The notes: generated by a model not told the origin, from the letters alone. 21,993 bases of DNA from DAOUET01 sp034430155 (GCA_034430155.1 DAOUET010000081.1:1-21993), one strand, 5' to 3'; shown: positions 1 through 6,765, numbered from the stretch's first letter. Numbers and translations: made by a program.

Positions 1-116
1 ATGGACTCTTCGCTTTCTTAGGCGGCTTAGAGTGACATTAATATAGCAAATTGTCCGACTTTGTTTTGGTTGCTCCATTAGTAGGTCAGCAGGGGTTAAA
101 TTCCTCTGAAGGCACT

Positions 117-144
117 TTGGACTTAAAATCGCCATAGGTATAAT
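117..144 (+). promoter_or_regulatory. Sigma-70-type promoter for the Trm112-like gene
   Basis: A -35 box TTGGAC (117-122) and a perfect -10 box TATAAT (139-144) are 16 bp apart. Transcription would start near 151 and leave a leader of about 24 nt that carries the AGGAG ribosome-binding site at about 164-169. No gene is recognisable in the sequence from 1 to 116. Confidence 0.7.
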
Positions 145-174
145 TAAAATAGGCAAACGAAGTAGGAGACAAAC

Positions 175-390
175 ATGGTAAGCCAAGAATTGCTCGAAAT
201 ATTACGATGCCCGGCTTGCGTCCGAGAGAAAGAAGGCCTGCTCGAATACTATAAAGAAAGCTGGCTGATATGCCAGGACTGCGGGCGCAAATATCCAATT
301 CGGGATGACATCCCCGTGATGCTGATCGATGAGGGGGATAAGTGGCAAGCCGTCAAAAAGGAGGATTTGCCCATTCCACCACCGGAATGA
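175..390 (+). CDS. Trm112-like zinc-ribbon protein
   Basis: A 71-residue protein with the build of the Trm112 / UPF0434 family. It opens with ELLEILRCPAC and has a second pair CQDC, giving four cysteines (C12, C15, C33, C36) that can hold one zinc. The closing motif RKYPIRDDIPVML is typical of the family. Eukaryotic Trm112 activates methyltransferases; bacterial members are small and their role is poorly defined, so no partner is claimed. The ATG is preceded by AGGAG at good spacing and by a near-consensus promoter. The stop codon overlaps the next gene's start in an ATGA arrangement, so the two are probably translationally coupled. Family call is firm, function is not. Confidence 0.85.
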   Translation: MVSQELLEILRCPACVREKEGLLEYYKESWLICQDCGRKYPIRDDIPVMLIDEGDKWQAVKKEDLPIPPPE

Positions 391-1010
391 AGATGATGCA
401 ACCAAAAAACGGTAAAGCCTTGTTGGAGGATCTCAACAGTGGCGATGACCAGCGCGCTGAAAGAGCGGCCCAGGATCTGGCGGTCTGGCTTTCCAGCCAC
501 CCATCTGCAGATAAAGAAAGTTTATTAACTAGCTTGAAGGCATTGATGGGCAGCCGCGATGCTGAAAAACGCTGGTGGGCAACCCGCGCTCTGGCGGAAA
601 CCGATGAGCTTCGAGTGGTGCCACTCTTGATAGCAGCCCTATCGGACCCCGAAATCTCTGTACAGTATTGTGCAGCCCTGGCATTAAGACAACAAGCCCC
701 ACCTCAAGCGGTGCCAGAGTTGATCGCCAAATTAGCAGGGGGAGATCGATTGCTGGCTCACCTGGCAGCCGACGCTTTGATCGCCATCGGAGCAGCTGCG
801 GTTCCAAATTTGTTACAAACCCTGAAATCCGATCACTCTCAGGCAGCCCGTCTGGAGGCAGTACGGGCGCTGGCCAGGATTGGGGACCAGCGCTCCATCC
901 CAGCTCTTTTCGAAACTTTGGACAAAGAATCAGCCCTGATAGAATATTGGGCGGATGAAGGGTTGCAACGAATGGGGGTGGGCATAATACTCTTCAAGCC
1001 AGGTGGATAG
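387..1010 (+). CDS. HEAT-repeat protein
   Basis: About 207 residues made of repeated helical pairs of the HEAT / PBS-lyase type: segments such as WWATRALAETDE, VQYCAALALRQ, LAADALIAIG and AVRALARIGD recur at about 30-residue spacing, with the usual Ala/Leu pattern and Asp-Pro turns (LSDPEI). Such proteins are alpha-solenoid scaffolds; no catalytic motif is visible. An upstream in-frame start at 342 would lie inside the preceding gene and adds a non-HEAT tail. The ATG at 387 (ATGA overlap) or those at 393 and 396 are preferred, and GGA at 384-386 would suit 393. The C-terminus ends five bases before the convergent DUF456 gene. Its role next to a Trm112-like protein is unknown. Confidence 0.8.
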   Translation: MKMMQPKNGKALLEDLNSGDDQRAERAAQDLAVWLSSHPSADKESLLTSLKALMGSRDAEKRWWATRALAETDELRVVPLLIAALSDPEISVQYCAALALRQQAPPQAVPELIAKLAGGDRLLAHLAADALIAIGAAAVPNLLQTLKSDHSQAARLEAVRALARIGDQRSIPALFETLDKESALIEYWADEGLQRMGVGIILFKPGG

Positions 1011-1015
1011 GCAGG

Positions 1016-1513
1016 TCAGCGCTTCAGCACCCAAACAAACCAAAGCCCGATCATAACCACGCCAATGCCAAAGCGAGCCAGGAAAGAGATCCCCCACCCT
1101 ACCGCCAAGCCACGGGTGGCCCGCCAGGCTTGCCCCCAATCGCGCCCGCGCAAAAACTCCACCAACAGGACCGCCGCGGGAGCTGCGATCAAGCCACCAA
1201 TGGGAGGCAATAGTAGTGTGCCCAATATCCCGGCAAGCAAAGCTACAAGGATAGCGCTCCAGGAGGCACCAGCCCGGCGCGCTCCGCTGCCCATCAGCAG
1301 GTTATCGACAGTGACTCCAACCAGCATCAAAACGGAAAGTAGGATGAATATGAGGGTGCCAGGGCTGCTAAAACCGGTGATGATGCCATAACCCAGAGCG
1401 GCCAACCAGATGACGACTATCCCCGGAAAGATAGGAATGACCAATCCAACCAGGCCAACCAGCATGACAAAAAGGGTTAAACCGAAAATCGAGACATCCA
1501 GCCAGGCAGGCAC
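1016..1513 (-). CDS. DUF456 family membrane protein
   Basis: A 165-residue, very hydrophobic protein with about four to five membrane segments. The N-terminal pattern GLVGLVIPIFPGIVVIWL, the Gly-rich middle (LLPPIGGLIAAPAAVLL) and the basic loop FLRGRDWGQAWRA match the DUF456 family, whose function is not known. The start is GTG. The serS stop TGA is immediately adjacent, and the GGAGGG at the end of serS acts as its ribosome-binding site, so it is translationally coupled to serS and shares the T-box-controlled transcript. Whether the pairing with serS has meaning is unclear. Its 3' end faces the HEAT-repeat gene with almost no space and no visible terminator. Confidence 0.8.
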   Translation of the reverse strand: MPAWLDVSIFGLTLFVMLVGLVGLVIPIFPGIVVIWLAALGYGIITGFSSPGTLIFILLSVLMLVGVTVDNLLMGSGARRAGASWSAILVALLAGILGTLLLPPIGGLIAAPAAVLLVEFLRGRDWGQAWRATRGLAVGWGISFLARFGIGVVMIGLWFVWVLKR

Positions 1514-2791
1514 TCATCCCTCCAGCCGGATGACATCAATGCCACCCATCCAGGGCCGTAAGACTTGGGGGACGACCACCGAGCCATCAGCTTGCTGGTA
1601 ATTTTCGAGCACGGCGATGAGGGTGCGCGGCATACCTAAACCAGAACCATTCAAGGTGTGTACAAAGCGCAGCCTGCCACCATCAGCCGGGCGGTATTTT
1701 ACATTGGAGCGGCGAGCTTGGAATTCGCCCACATTGGAAACCGAAGAAACTTCCAACCACTCGGTGCATCCTGACGCCCAAACCTCGATGTCATAAGTGA
1801 TGTGGGCGGTAAAGCCTAGATCACCGCTACAAAGCTGGTGGAGACGGTAGGTCAGGCCCAGCTCGGCGCAAACCTGTTCGGCATCGGCGACCATGCGGTC
1901 GAATTCAGCGGGGGAATCCTCAGGCTTGCAGAAGGTATACATTTCCACTTTGTCGAACTGGTGGCCGCGTTTGATGCCGCGCACGTCTCGCCCGGCGCTC
2001 ATCTTCTCGCGGCGGAAGCAGGGCGTGTAGGCTGTGTAATGCAAGGGTAAATCCGCTTCTTCGATAACATCGTCCATGTGTATCCCGGTGAGGGGCACTT
2101 CGGCGGTGGGAACCATCCATAAATCCTCTTGGTAGTCTTTGTAGAGATTATCGGCAAATTTGGGCAGTTGACCAGCACCATAAAGGACAGCTTGCTTGAC
2201 CATGAAGGGCGTGTATTTTTCCGTATAACCCTGACGGATGTGTAAATCCAGCATCCAAGCGATCAGGGCGCGCTGCAGGCGGGCACCCGCGCCGCTGAGC
2301 ACGTAGAAGCGTGATCCGGTCATCTTGACACCCTGCTCGAAATTCAGAATTCCCAAAGCCGGCCCCAAATCCCAGTGGGGTTTGGGTTCAAAACCGAATT
2401 CGGGCAACTGACCGACGGTTTTGGTCACCACATTCTGGCTCTCATCCAGGCCAAGAGGCACGCGTTCATCCGGGATATTAGGAATCCAGGACATGAGCGA
2501 TTCAAGCTGCTCCTCGGTATCTCGCAGCTCGGCATCCAGGCTATCAATGCGCTCCCCAACCCGGCGCATGGCTTCAATTCTTGCCTGGCGCGCTGCCTGG
2601 TCTTTCATGCGACTGATCTCCTTAGAAGCCAGATTGCGCTCAGCTTTAAGCCCTTCGGACTCCTGGATCAAGATCCGACGGCGTTCATCCAGCTCGACGA
2701 TCTGATCCACCGGTGAGGGGTCCATCTGGCGTTTCTTGAGGGCTTGGCGGATTACCTCGGGTTGTTCTCGGAACAGGTCTATATCCAGCAT
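1514..2791 (-). CDS. serS: Seryl-tRNA synthetase
   Basis: A class II aminoacyl-tRNA synthetase that charges tRNA-Ser with serine, 425 residues, the usual length. The N-terminus MLDIDLFREQPEVIRQAL leads into the long helical arm (about residues 30-105) that binds the tRNA-Ser variable arm. The catalytic core shows TAEVPLT, motif 2 (FRREKMSAGRDVRGIKRGHQF) split as FRREKMSAGRD and RGIKRGHQF, and motif 3 (NGSGLGMPRTLIAVLENYQ). The open frame extends 17 codons further upstream, but the ATG at 2791 has a strong GGAGGT six bases away and matches the family N-terminus. It is preceded by a T-box leader and a consensus promoter, so expression should rise when tRNA-Ser is uncharged. A DUF456 gene follows without a gap. 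Confidence 0.97.
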   Translation of the reverse strand: MLDIDLFREQPEVIRQALKKRQMDPSPVDQIVELDERRRILIQESEGLKAERNLASKEISRMKDQAARQARIEAMRRVGERIDSLDAELRDTEEQLESLMSWIPNIPDERVPLGLDESQNVVTKTVGQLPEFGFEPKPHWDLGPALGILNFEQGVKMTGSRFYVLSGAGARLQRALIAWMLDLHIRQGYTEKYTPFMVKQAVLYGAGQLPKFADNLYKDYQEDLWMVPTAEVPLTGIHMDDVIEEADLPLHYTAYTPCFRREKMSAGRDVRGIKRGHQFDKVEMYTFCKPEDSPAEFDRMVADAEQVCAELGLTYRLHQLCSGDLGFTAHITYDIEVWASGCTEWLEVSSVSNVGEFQARRSNVKYRPADGGRLRFVHTLNGSGLGMPRTLIAVLENYQQADGSVVVPQVLRPWMGGIDVIRLEG

Positions 2792-2883
2792 ACTACACCT
2801 CCAAAAAGGGTGGCAATCGACAGCCGCCCAAGGTCCAATCAAGCAAACCCTAGAAAGCCGTCTACGAAAAAGAAATTAATAAA

Positions 2884-2911
2884 GCCCCCTGTCCGTGCAG
2901 GACGAGGGGGC
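2884..2911 (-). terminator. Terminator of the serS T-box leader
   Basis: On the minus strand GCCCCCTCGTCC (2911-2900), a five-base loop, and GGACAGGGGGC (2894-2884) form a GC-rich hairpin followed by TTTATTAATTT. The 5' arm overlaps the GAGGG end of the T-box sequence, so formation of the antiterminator would block it. Confidence 0.85.
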
Positions 2912-3027
2912 CCTCGTGGTGCCACCTGCTTTCACCGCCTGGGTCAGAGCAAACCAGACGATCTCTTGGACGCGCTAACGGGCGCACCCGGTTCCCTTAC
3001 GGCGGCATTTGGTTAGTTCTTTTACCT

Positions 3028-3056
3028 GTACGGGCAGGTCTGAGACCTGCCCCTAC
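3028..3056. repeat. Palindromic element inside the serS leader
   Basis: A near-perfect inverted repeat: outer GTA/TAC, one C-C mismatch, then GGGCAGGTCT (3032-3041), a single G, and AGACCTGCCC (3043-3052). It lies between stem I and the T-box sequence, and the flanking GTTCCC and GGGAAC on the minus strand could close a stem around it. It resembles the short REP-like palindromes beginning GTAGGGG that are scattered in some Chloroflexota and cyanobacterial genomes (recalled, not searched). Confidence 0.7.
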
Positions 3057-3200
3057 CATCCCTACGGGAACAACTGGCCCTGGTGGGCCGACGGAGGGGA
3101 TTTCATCGTCTGGCCTACCGCCTCACACCACCCGGTGGCTCTCTGGAAGGATTAGCGATTACTCGGCTCCGTGCCGGTTATTTCGGAAGATTATGGGGGG

Positions 3201-3228
3201 ATTATACCTGAGCCTGAGATGCTGTCAA
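3201..3228 (-). promoter_or_regulatory. Consensus promoter of serS
   Basis: On the minus strand TTGACA (3228-3223) and TATAAT (3206-3201) are both perfect and 16 bp apart. The predicted start near 3194 places the whole T-box leader in the transcript. Confidence 0.88.
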
Positions 3229-3252
3229 GCTGAAATTAAGACGATAGAGAGG

Positions 3253-4011
3253 TTAGCAGTTCAAATCAAAGTCGATGTCGGTGACAGTGATCTCGTCCAG
3301 GAGAAGAGCAGGTTCATACTCATGCAATGACCCAAAGCGCTAGTGGCATAGGATCATCCCGCTGAGCCCATCCACCCAATAGCGCCCCTCGTGACGATTT
3401 CCTTGGGTGTGGGTGGTTGGCAAACCTTGAATGCCAAGATCATCAGCGTACGAGCCCACTACCAGGGCTTGCCTCCCGGCCACTTCCTCATATCCGATAA
3501 TCTTCAATGAGCCTTCAAAGGAACTGTAGCGATCAGGGTAAAAGGTCTCATTTAAATCCGATATCTCGAGATCCCCTCCAGAATTGTAAAGAGTGCGTTC
3601 CCCGTTGGTGTAATCTGCGGTTTAAACCAGCCCAATGATCGCTCAGCCGGATGAGCAGTTCGGGCAGTTGATCCAAGGGAGAAAGTGGCTGGTAGCGCCT
3701 GGTTCGCCTGGCAGGGATCTGTTTCCACAGTTCGTACAAGCGGCGGCAGCAGATTTTGAGGGCATGAACAAAAAGCCAGTTTCGTACGCCTGCCTTACCA
3801 CTGTAGCGCTGCCTATCCAATATCGCGGCGAGGAAGGCTTCCTGGGCCGCCTGTCCAGCTTCGACGGGTTCTTCTAAAATAGAGAGCGCCGGCGGTAAAC
3901 CCCCTCATAACCGGCAAACACCAGCGCGGTGAGCAGATCTGTTGGATTTAGCTGGCCGCTTTGCAGCATCCATTCGCGATTAGAGGACAACTCCGTCGGC
4001 TGGTCGAACAT
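3253..4011 (-). pseudogene. Decayed ECF sigma factor with LolA/RseB-like C-terminal domain
   Basis: Read on the minus strand from an ATG at 4011 (AGGG upstream): MFDQPTELSSNREWMLQSG continues to GYEGVYRR, then a one-base frameshift near 3890 leads to ALSILEEPVEAGQAAQEAFL and DRQRYSGKAGVRNWLFVHAL, a clear region 2 of an ECF sigma factor. Sigma region 4 is absent. Near 3625 the frame shifts again into DYTNGERTLYNSGG, EGSLKIIGYEEVAGRQALVV and RYWVDGLSGMILCH, typical of LolA/RseB-like domains; an in-frame TAG (3342-3340, probably from CAG) is followed by RFGSLHEYEPALLLDEITV and DIDFDLNC before TAA at 3255-3253. Two frame changes, an apparent internal deletion and a stop make this a pseudogene. 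Whether it was one fused protein or two neighbouring genes cannot be decided here. Confidence 0.75.
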
Positions 4012-4059
4012 GTTCTTACCCTGAAGTCGGAACCCCACTCAGCCTGATTTCACTTGCAG

Positions 4060-4338
4060 TCACGAACGCTCCATCAAGCGGCCGGAAACATACTTGTGCA
4101 AAACACTGGATATCAGAGTTTGATAAGGAAGGCCTTCTTCAAGCGCTCTCTTTTGAAGGGCTTCCAAGTCTTTGGATGAAATCCGAATGTTTATGCGAGC
4201 ATCTTTGCGAAAAGTTGCCCGGGCGTACTCCCGGTACCGTTGGGTTTCAGCTTCCAAGTCCTTGACTGACTGCCACTCTTCGCGTTTATAAGAGTCCAGT
4301 AACTCTTTCTCATCTTGATCTATTTTACCTTTATTCAT
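4060..4338 (-). CDS. BrnA/CopG-like antitoxin
   Basis: A 92-residue protein. The first half is charged and helical (DEKELLDSYKREEWQSV). The second half, RINIRISSKDLEALQKRA then EEGLPYQTLISSVLHKYVSG, is a ribbon-helix-helix-like module usual in antitoxins of BrnA / CopG type. Such proteins neutralise the partner toxin and repress their own promoter. The start codon overlaps the end of the toxin gene by eight bases, so the toxin is first and the antitoxin second, the order known for brnT-brnA. Partner identity is inferred from this arrangement. The decayed sigma gene follows 48 bases downstream. Confidence 0.82.
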   Translation of the reverse strand: MNKGKIDQDEKELLDSYKREEWQSVKDLEAETQRYREYARATFRKDARINIRISSKDLEALQKRALEEGLPYQTLISSVLHKYVSGRLMERS

Positions 4339-4612
4339 GTCGACCTCTCAGATATATTCTGGTCGCCTTTCGGCTAGGGATAATTGTCTTTAAACAGACT
4401 TCATTTTCGGTTTCAATAAATGGTACCAAATAAGCATAATCGTTGATGTTGACAATAAAGATTTTTTGTCCTGCGTACTTTTCCTGGTTGGGATGTTCGA
4501 GGATGTCCAGGAGTTTACCTATTTCGATATAAAATACGACTTCTTCAAAAGATATATTGCGTTCTCTTTTCAGAAGCTTGTTTTTCTCGTTACTCCAGGA
4601 AAAGAGTTTCAC
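4331..4612 (-). CDS. BrnT-like toxin
   Basis: A protein of 93 residues if started at GTG 4612 (VKLFSWSNEKNKLLKRERNI), or 99 residues from TTG 4630. The opening FSWSNEKNKLLKRERNISF, followed by EEVVFYIEIGKLLDILEHPN, VNINDYAYLVPFIE and the closing KTIIPSRKATRIYL, matches the BrnT / RelE-like toxin group, thought to be ribonucleases. There is no ribosome-binding site before either start. A TATAAT lies only six bases upstream of the GTG, so the message may begin at the start codon (leaderless). That would exclude the TTG, which lies upstream of the predicted transcript. The gene overlaps the antitoxin. Confidence 0.78.
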   Translation of the reverse strand: MKLFSWSNEKNKLLKRERNISFEEVVFYIEIGKLLDILEHPNQEKYAGQKIFIVNINDYAYLVPFIETENEVCLKTIIPSRKATRIYLRGRHE

Positions 4613-4618
4613 AGGGTG

Positions 4619-4647
4619 ATTATAATACAATGTGTGCCTTTTGGCAA
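4619..4647 (-). promoter_or_regulatory. Promoter of the toxin-antitoxin pair
   Basis: On the minus strand TTGCCA (4647-4642) and TATAAT (4624-4619) are 17 bp apart. The expected transcription start falls on or next to the GTG at 4612. An autorepressor site is likely in this area but no inverted repeat was seen. Confidence 0.65.
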
Positions 4648-4702
4648 CAAAATAAAATTGGGTTTGAGCTCACCCTCTCCCTATCTGCTTCCCTGCCGTT
4701 TA

Positions 4703-6217
4703 TTATTCCTCCCTAGATCGCAGGTGAGGGAACAGAATGACCTCGTGGATATTGGGTTGATCAGTGAACAACATGGTCAAGCGATCGATGCCCATACCAA
4801 AACCACCGTTGGGGGGCATGCCATAGCGCAAAGCACGCAGGTAATCCTCGTCCATGGGATGGCGTTGCTCATCTTCGGCGGCGTAATCACGACCCATTTC
4901 CACGAAGCGGGCTTCCTGGTCGAGGGGATCGTTGAGTTCGGTAAATGCGTTGCAAATTTCCATTCCTGCCAGAAAACCTTCAAAACGCTCGACCGTACCC
5001 GGGTCTCCCGATTTACTCTTCGCCAGGGGGGAGATATCGCGGGGATAATCGTACAGGAAAGTTGGCTGGATCAGGTTAGGCTCCAGGAAGGTGCCAAGTA
5101 ACGATTCGATGAGCTTGCCGCGGGTAGAATTGGGCTCAGGCTGCAGGTCGCGGGCCCGCATGGCGGCCATCAAGCTGCTCGCATCTGGGTAGCGGGTGAT
5201 GTCAATACCCGCCATCTCGAGCACCGCTTCATCTAGGGTTATGCGCCGCCAGGGTGGTTCCAGGTTGATTTGATGACCCTGGTAGGTAAAGGTGCGGCTA
5301 CCCAAGACGTGATCGGCTGCGTAAACGATCATCTCCTCAGTGAGCTGCATGACCTGGTAGTAATCGGCATAAGCCATATAGAATTCCAGCTGGGTGAACT
5401 CGGGGTTGTGGGTGCGATCGACGCCTTCATTGCGGAAATCGCGACCGATCTCATAGACCCGCTCAATGCCCCCTACCAACAAGCGTTTGAGATAAAGCTC
5501 GAAGGAGATGCGCAAATAAAGGTCCTGTTTGAGCTGGTTGTGGTGGGTGACGAAAGGGCGGGCAGCGGCGCCGCCGTAAATGGGCTGGAGAATGGGAGTT
5601 TCGACCTCCAGGAAGCCACGCCCATCAAGGAACTCACGCAAGGCCCGCACAATCGCAGCGCGGGTGCGGAAAACCTGGCGCACATCCGGGTTGACGGCCA
5701 GATCGGCGTAGCGTTGGCGGAAGCGCGCTTCTGGATCGGCAAGGAGCGCATGGCGAACGACCTCACCTTCGACAACCTCGTCCTTGGCAGCTGGCAGGGG
5801 GGTAATGGCTTTAGCCAGCATACGGAAACTTTCTACCCGCAGGGTAACCTCTCCGGTACGGGTGCGAAACATTTCACCATTGGCCTGCACGAAATCCCCC
5901 AGGTCGAACTGGCGATTGAAAAAGTCCAGCTGTTCTTGACCGAGGTCATTAGCCCGCAGGAATATCTGCACCCGTCCGAAGCTGTCCTCGATATGGGCGA
6001 AGGTGATCTTGCCCATGGGACGCATCGAGCGCAAACGACCCACTAGGGTGGCCCGGAGCGCTCCAGTTAACCCATCTGCTTCAGCGCTTTCAAAAGCTTT
6101 CACGGCTTGCTGGGTGGTATGGGTGCGCTCTACCCGGGGTGGGTAGGGATCAACACCTTGCTCCTGGAGGCGCTGCAGCTTCTCCAGGCGAATTTTTTCT
6201 AAGTGTGAAAACTCCAT
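4703..6217 (-). CDS. lysS: Lysyl-tRNA synthetase, class II
   Basis: Charges tRNA-Lys with lysine; 504 residues, the normal size. An N-terminal anticodon-binding OB fold (about residues 55-150: VGRLRSMRPMGKITFAHIED, IFLRANDLG, GDFVQANGEMFRTRTGE) precedes the class II core with ETPILQPIYGGAAARPFVTH, the motif 2 region IERVYEIGRDFRNEGVD and RTHNPEFTQLEFYMAY, and motif 3 GFGMGIDRLTML. A TTG six codons upstream was passed over in favour of the ATG at 6217, which fits the family N-terminus (MEFSHLEKIRLEKLQRL). The ribosome-binding site is weak (GAGAGAG). The gene lies only 24 bases beyond the hairpin that follows greA, so it depends on read-through or on a promoter I could not identify. Confidence 0.97.
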   Translation of the reverse strand: MEFSHLEKIRLEKLQRLQEQGVDPYPPRVERTHTTQQAVKAFESAEADGLTGALRATLVGRLRSMRPMGKITFAHIEDSFGRVQIFLRANDLGQEQLDFFNRQFDLGDFVQANGEMFRTRTGEVTLRVESFRMLAKAITPLPAAKDEVVEGEVVRHALLADPEARFRQRYADLAVNPDVRQVFRTRAAIVRALREFLDGRGFLEVETPILQPIYGGAAARPFVTHHNQLKQDLYLRISFELYLKRLLVGGIERVYEIGRDFRNEGVDRTHNPEFTQLEFYMAYADYYQVMQLTEEMIVYAADHVLGSRTFTYQGHQINLEPPWRRITLDEAVLEMAGIDITRYPDASSLMAAMRARDLQPEPNSTRGKLIESLLGTFLEPNLIQPTFLYDYPRDISPLAKSKSGDPGTVERFEGFLAGMEICNAFTELNDPLDQEARFVEMGRDYAAEDEQRHPMDEDYLRALRYGMPPNGGFGMGIDRLTMLFTDQPNIHEVILFPHLRSREE

Positions 6218-6243
6218 GATGATGCTCTCTCTCAATTAAGCAA

Positions 6244-6276
6244 AAGCCCCGCGCCGAGCCAGCTGGCGCGGGGCTT
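6244..6276 (-). terminator. Strong hairpin between greA and lysS
   Basis: A perfect 12-bp stem, AAGCCCCGCGCC paired with GGCGCGGGGCTT, with a nine-base loop; on the minus strand it ends in TTTTG, so it works best as a terminator for greA. Just before it, between the greA stop and the stem, another GGGGCTT (minus strand 6291-6285) could pair with the AAGCCCC of the first arm and break this stem. The hairpin may therefore be a switchable attenuator for lysS rather than a simple terminator. Confidence 0.75.
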
Positions 6277-6294
6277 GGACAAAAAAGCCCCGAC

Positions 6295-6765
6295 TTATTC
6301 CACCTTCAAGACATTGACTCTAAAAGCGCCTCCCGGCGCATCCACTTTGACAGTGTCGCCGGCGCGATGACCCATCAAGGCTCGCCCTAAGGGTGATTCA
6401 TTAGAAATACGGCCTTCGCGGGGGTTCGCCTCCGCCCGTCCCACGACGATATACTCTTCAGGATCGCTGCCGTCCTCCTGGATGGTGACTTTGGCACCAA
6501 CTTCCACAATCTCACGGGTGCCGGTGTCTTCGATCACACGAGCATTGGCCAGCAGCGCTTCCAACTCCTGAATACGACCTTCAACGAATGCCTGTTCATT
6601 CTTGGCGGCATCGTATTCCGCATCTGAGTCCACGCCCATATCGCCACCATCTTCCATGGCTTCACGAAGGCGCTTGGCAACCTCCTGTCGTTTGGTCGTT
6701 TTTAGATATTCCAATTCTTCCTGTAGTCTTTGGAAACCCTGGCTAGTCAAAAAAGCAGAAGGCAT
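6295..6765 (-). CDS. greA: Transcription elongation factor GreA
   Basis: Rescues backtracked RNA polymerase by promoting cleavage of the transcript 3' end. The protein has 156 residues: an N-terminal coiled coil (about 1-78, LTSQGFQRLQEELEYLKTT and KNEQAFVEGRIQELEALL) and a C-terminal FKBP-like domain (VGAKVTIQEDG, ISNESPLGRALMGHRAGD, KVDAPGGAFRVNVLKVE). The coiled-coil tip, which normally reads GDLxENAEYxxAK, here reads GGDMGVDSDAEYDAAK and is three residues longer than in E. coli GreA, although acidic residues remain. The start ATG has AGGT upstream. Transcribed from a promoter at 6895-6923, with a leader of about 120 nt that contains GC-rich inverted segments. Confidence 0.95.
   Translation of the reverse strand: MPSAFLTSQGFQRLQEELEYLKTTKRQEVAKRLREAMEDGGDMGVDSDAEYDAAKNEQAFVEGRIQELEALLANARVIEDTGTREIVEVGAKVTIQEDGSDPEEYIVVGRAEANPREGRISNESPLGRALMGHRAGDTVKVDAPGGAFRVNVLKVE

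Larger units (their letters stand above)
2884..3194 (-). promoter_or_regulatory. T-box leader (serine) of serS
   Basis: A tRNA-sensing leader is recognisable on the minus strand. The T-box element AGGTGGCACCACGAG lies at 2913-2927; its UGGC (2921-2924) complements the GCCA end expected for tRNA-Ser. Stem I can be traced: base helix ACGGAG (3172-3167) with CTCCGT (3096-3091), a loop carrying AGTA (3163-3160), an upper helix ATCG/CGAT, and a facing strand GAAATCCC (3104-3097) that offers the serine codon UCC (3100-3098) as specifier. The distal arm contains AGAGAG and GGTGTGA, typical of stem I. A terminator at 2884-2911 competes with the antiterminator. The region between stem I and the T-box holds a palindrome (see separate entry). 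The stop/go logic is known for the family; the fold here is drawn by eye. Confidence 0.88.

Noticed and set aside
1..116. A short ATG-led frame at the left edge
   Set aside because: It ends after six codons and has no ribosome-binding site. I see no gene in the first 116 bases.
3548..3820. A 90-residue protein gene on the minus strand
   Set aside because: It is only the middle part of the decayed sigma gene. Region 2 begins upstream in the same frame, and the C-terminal RRLHQRGT part is an out-of-frame reading of the LolA-like section.
5270..6046. Long plus-strand frame of 258 codons antisense to lysS
   Set aside because: The minus strand encodes an unmistakable lysyl-tRNA synthetase over the whole stretch; the antisense product has no family features or ribosome-binding site.
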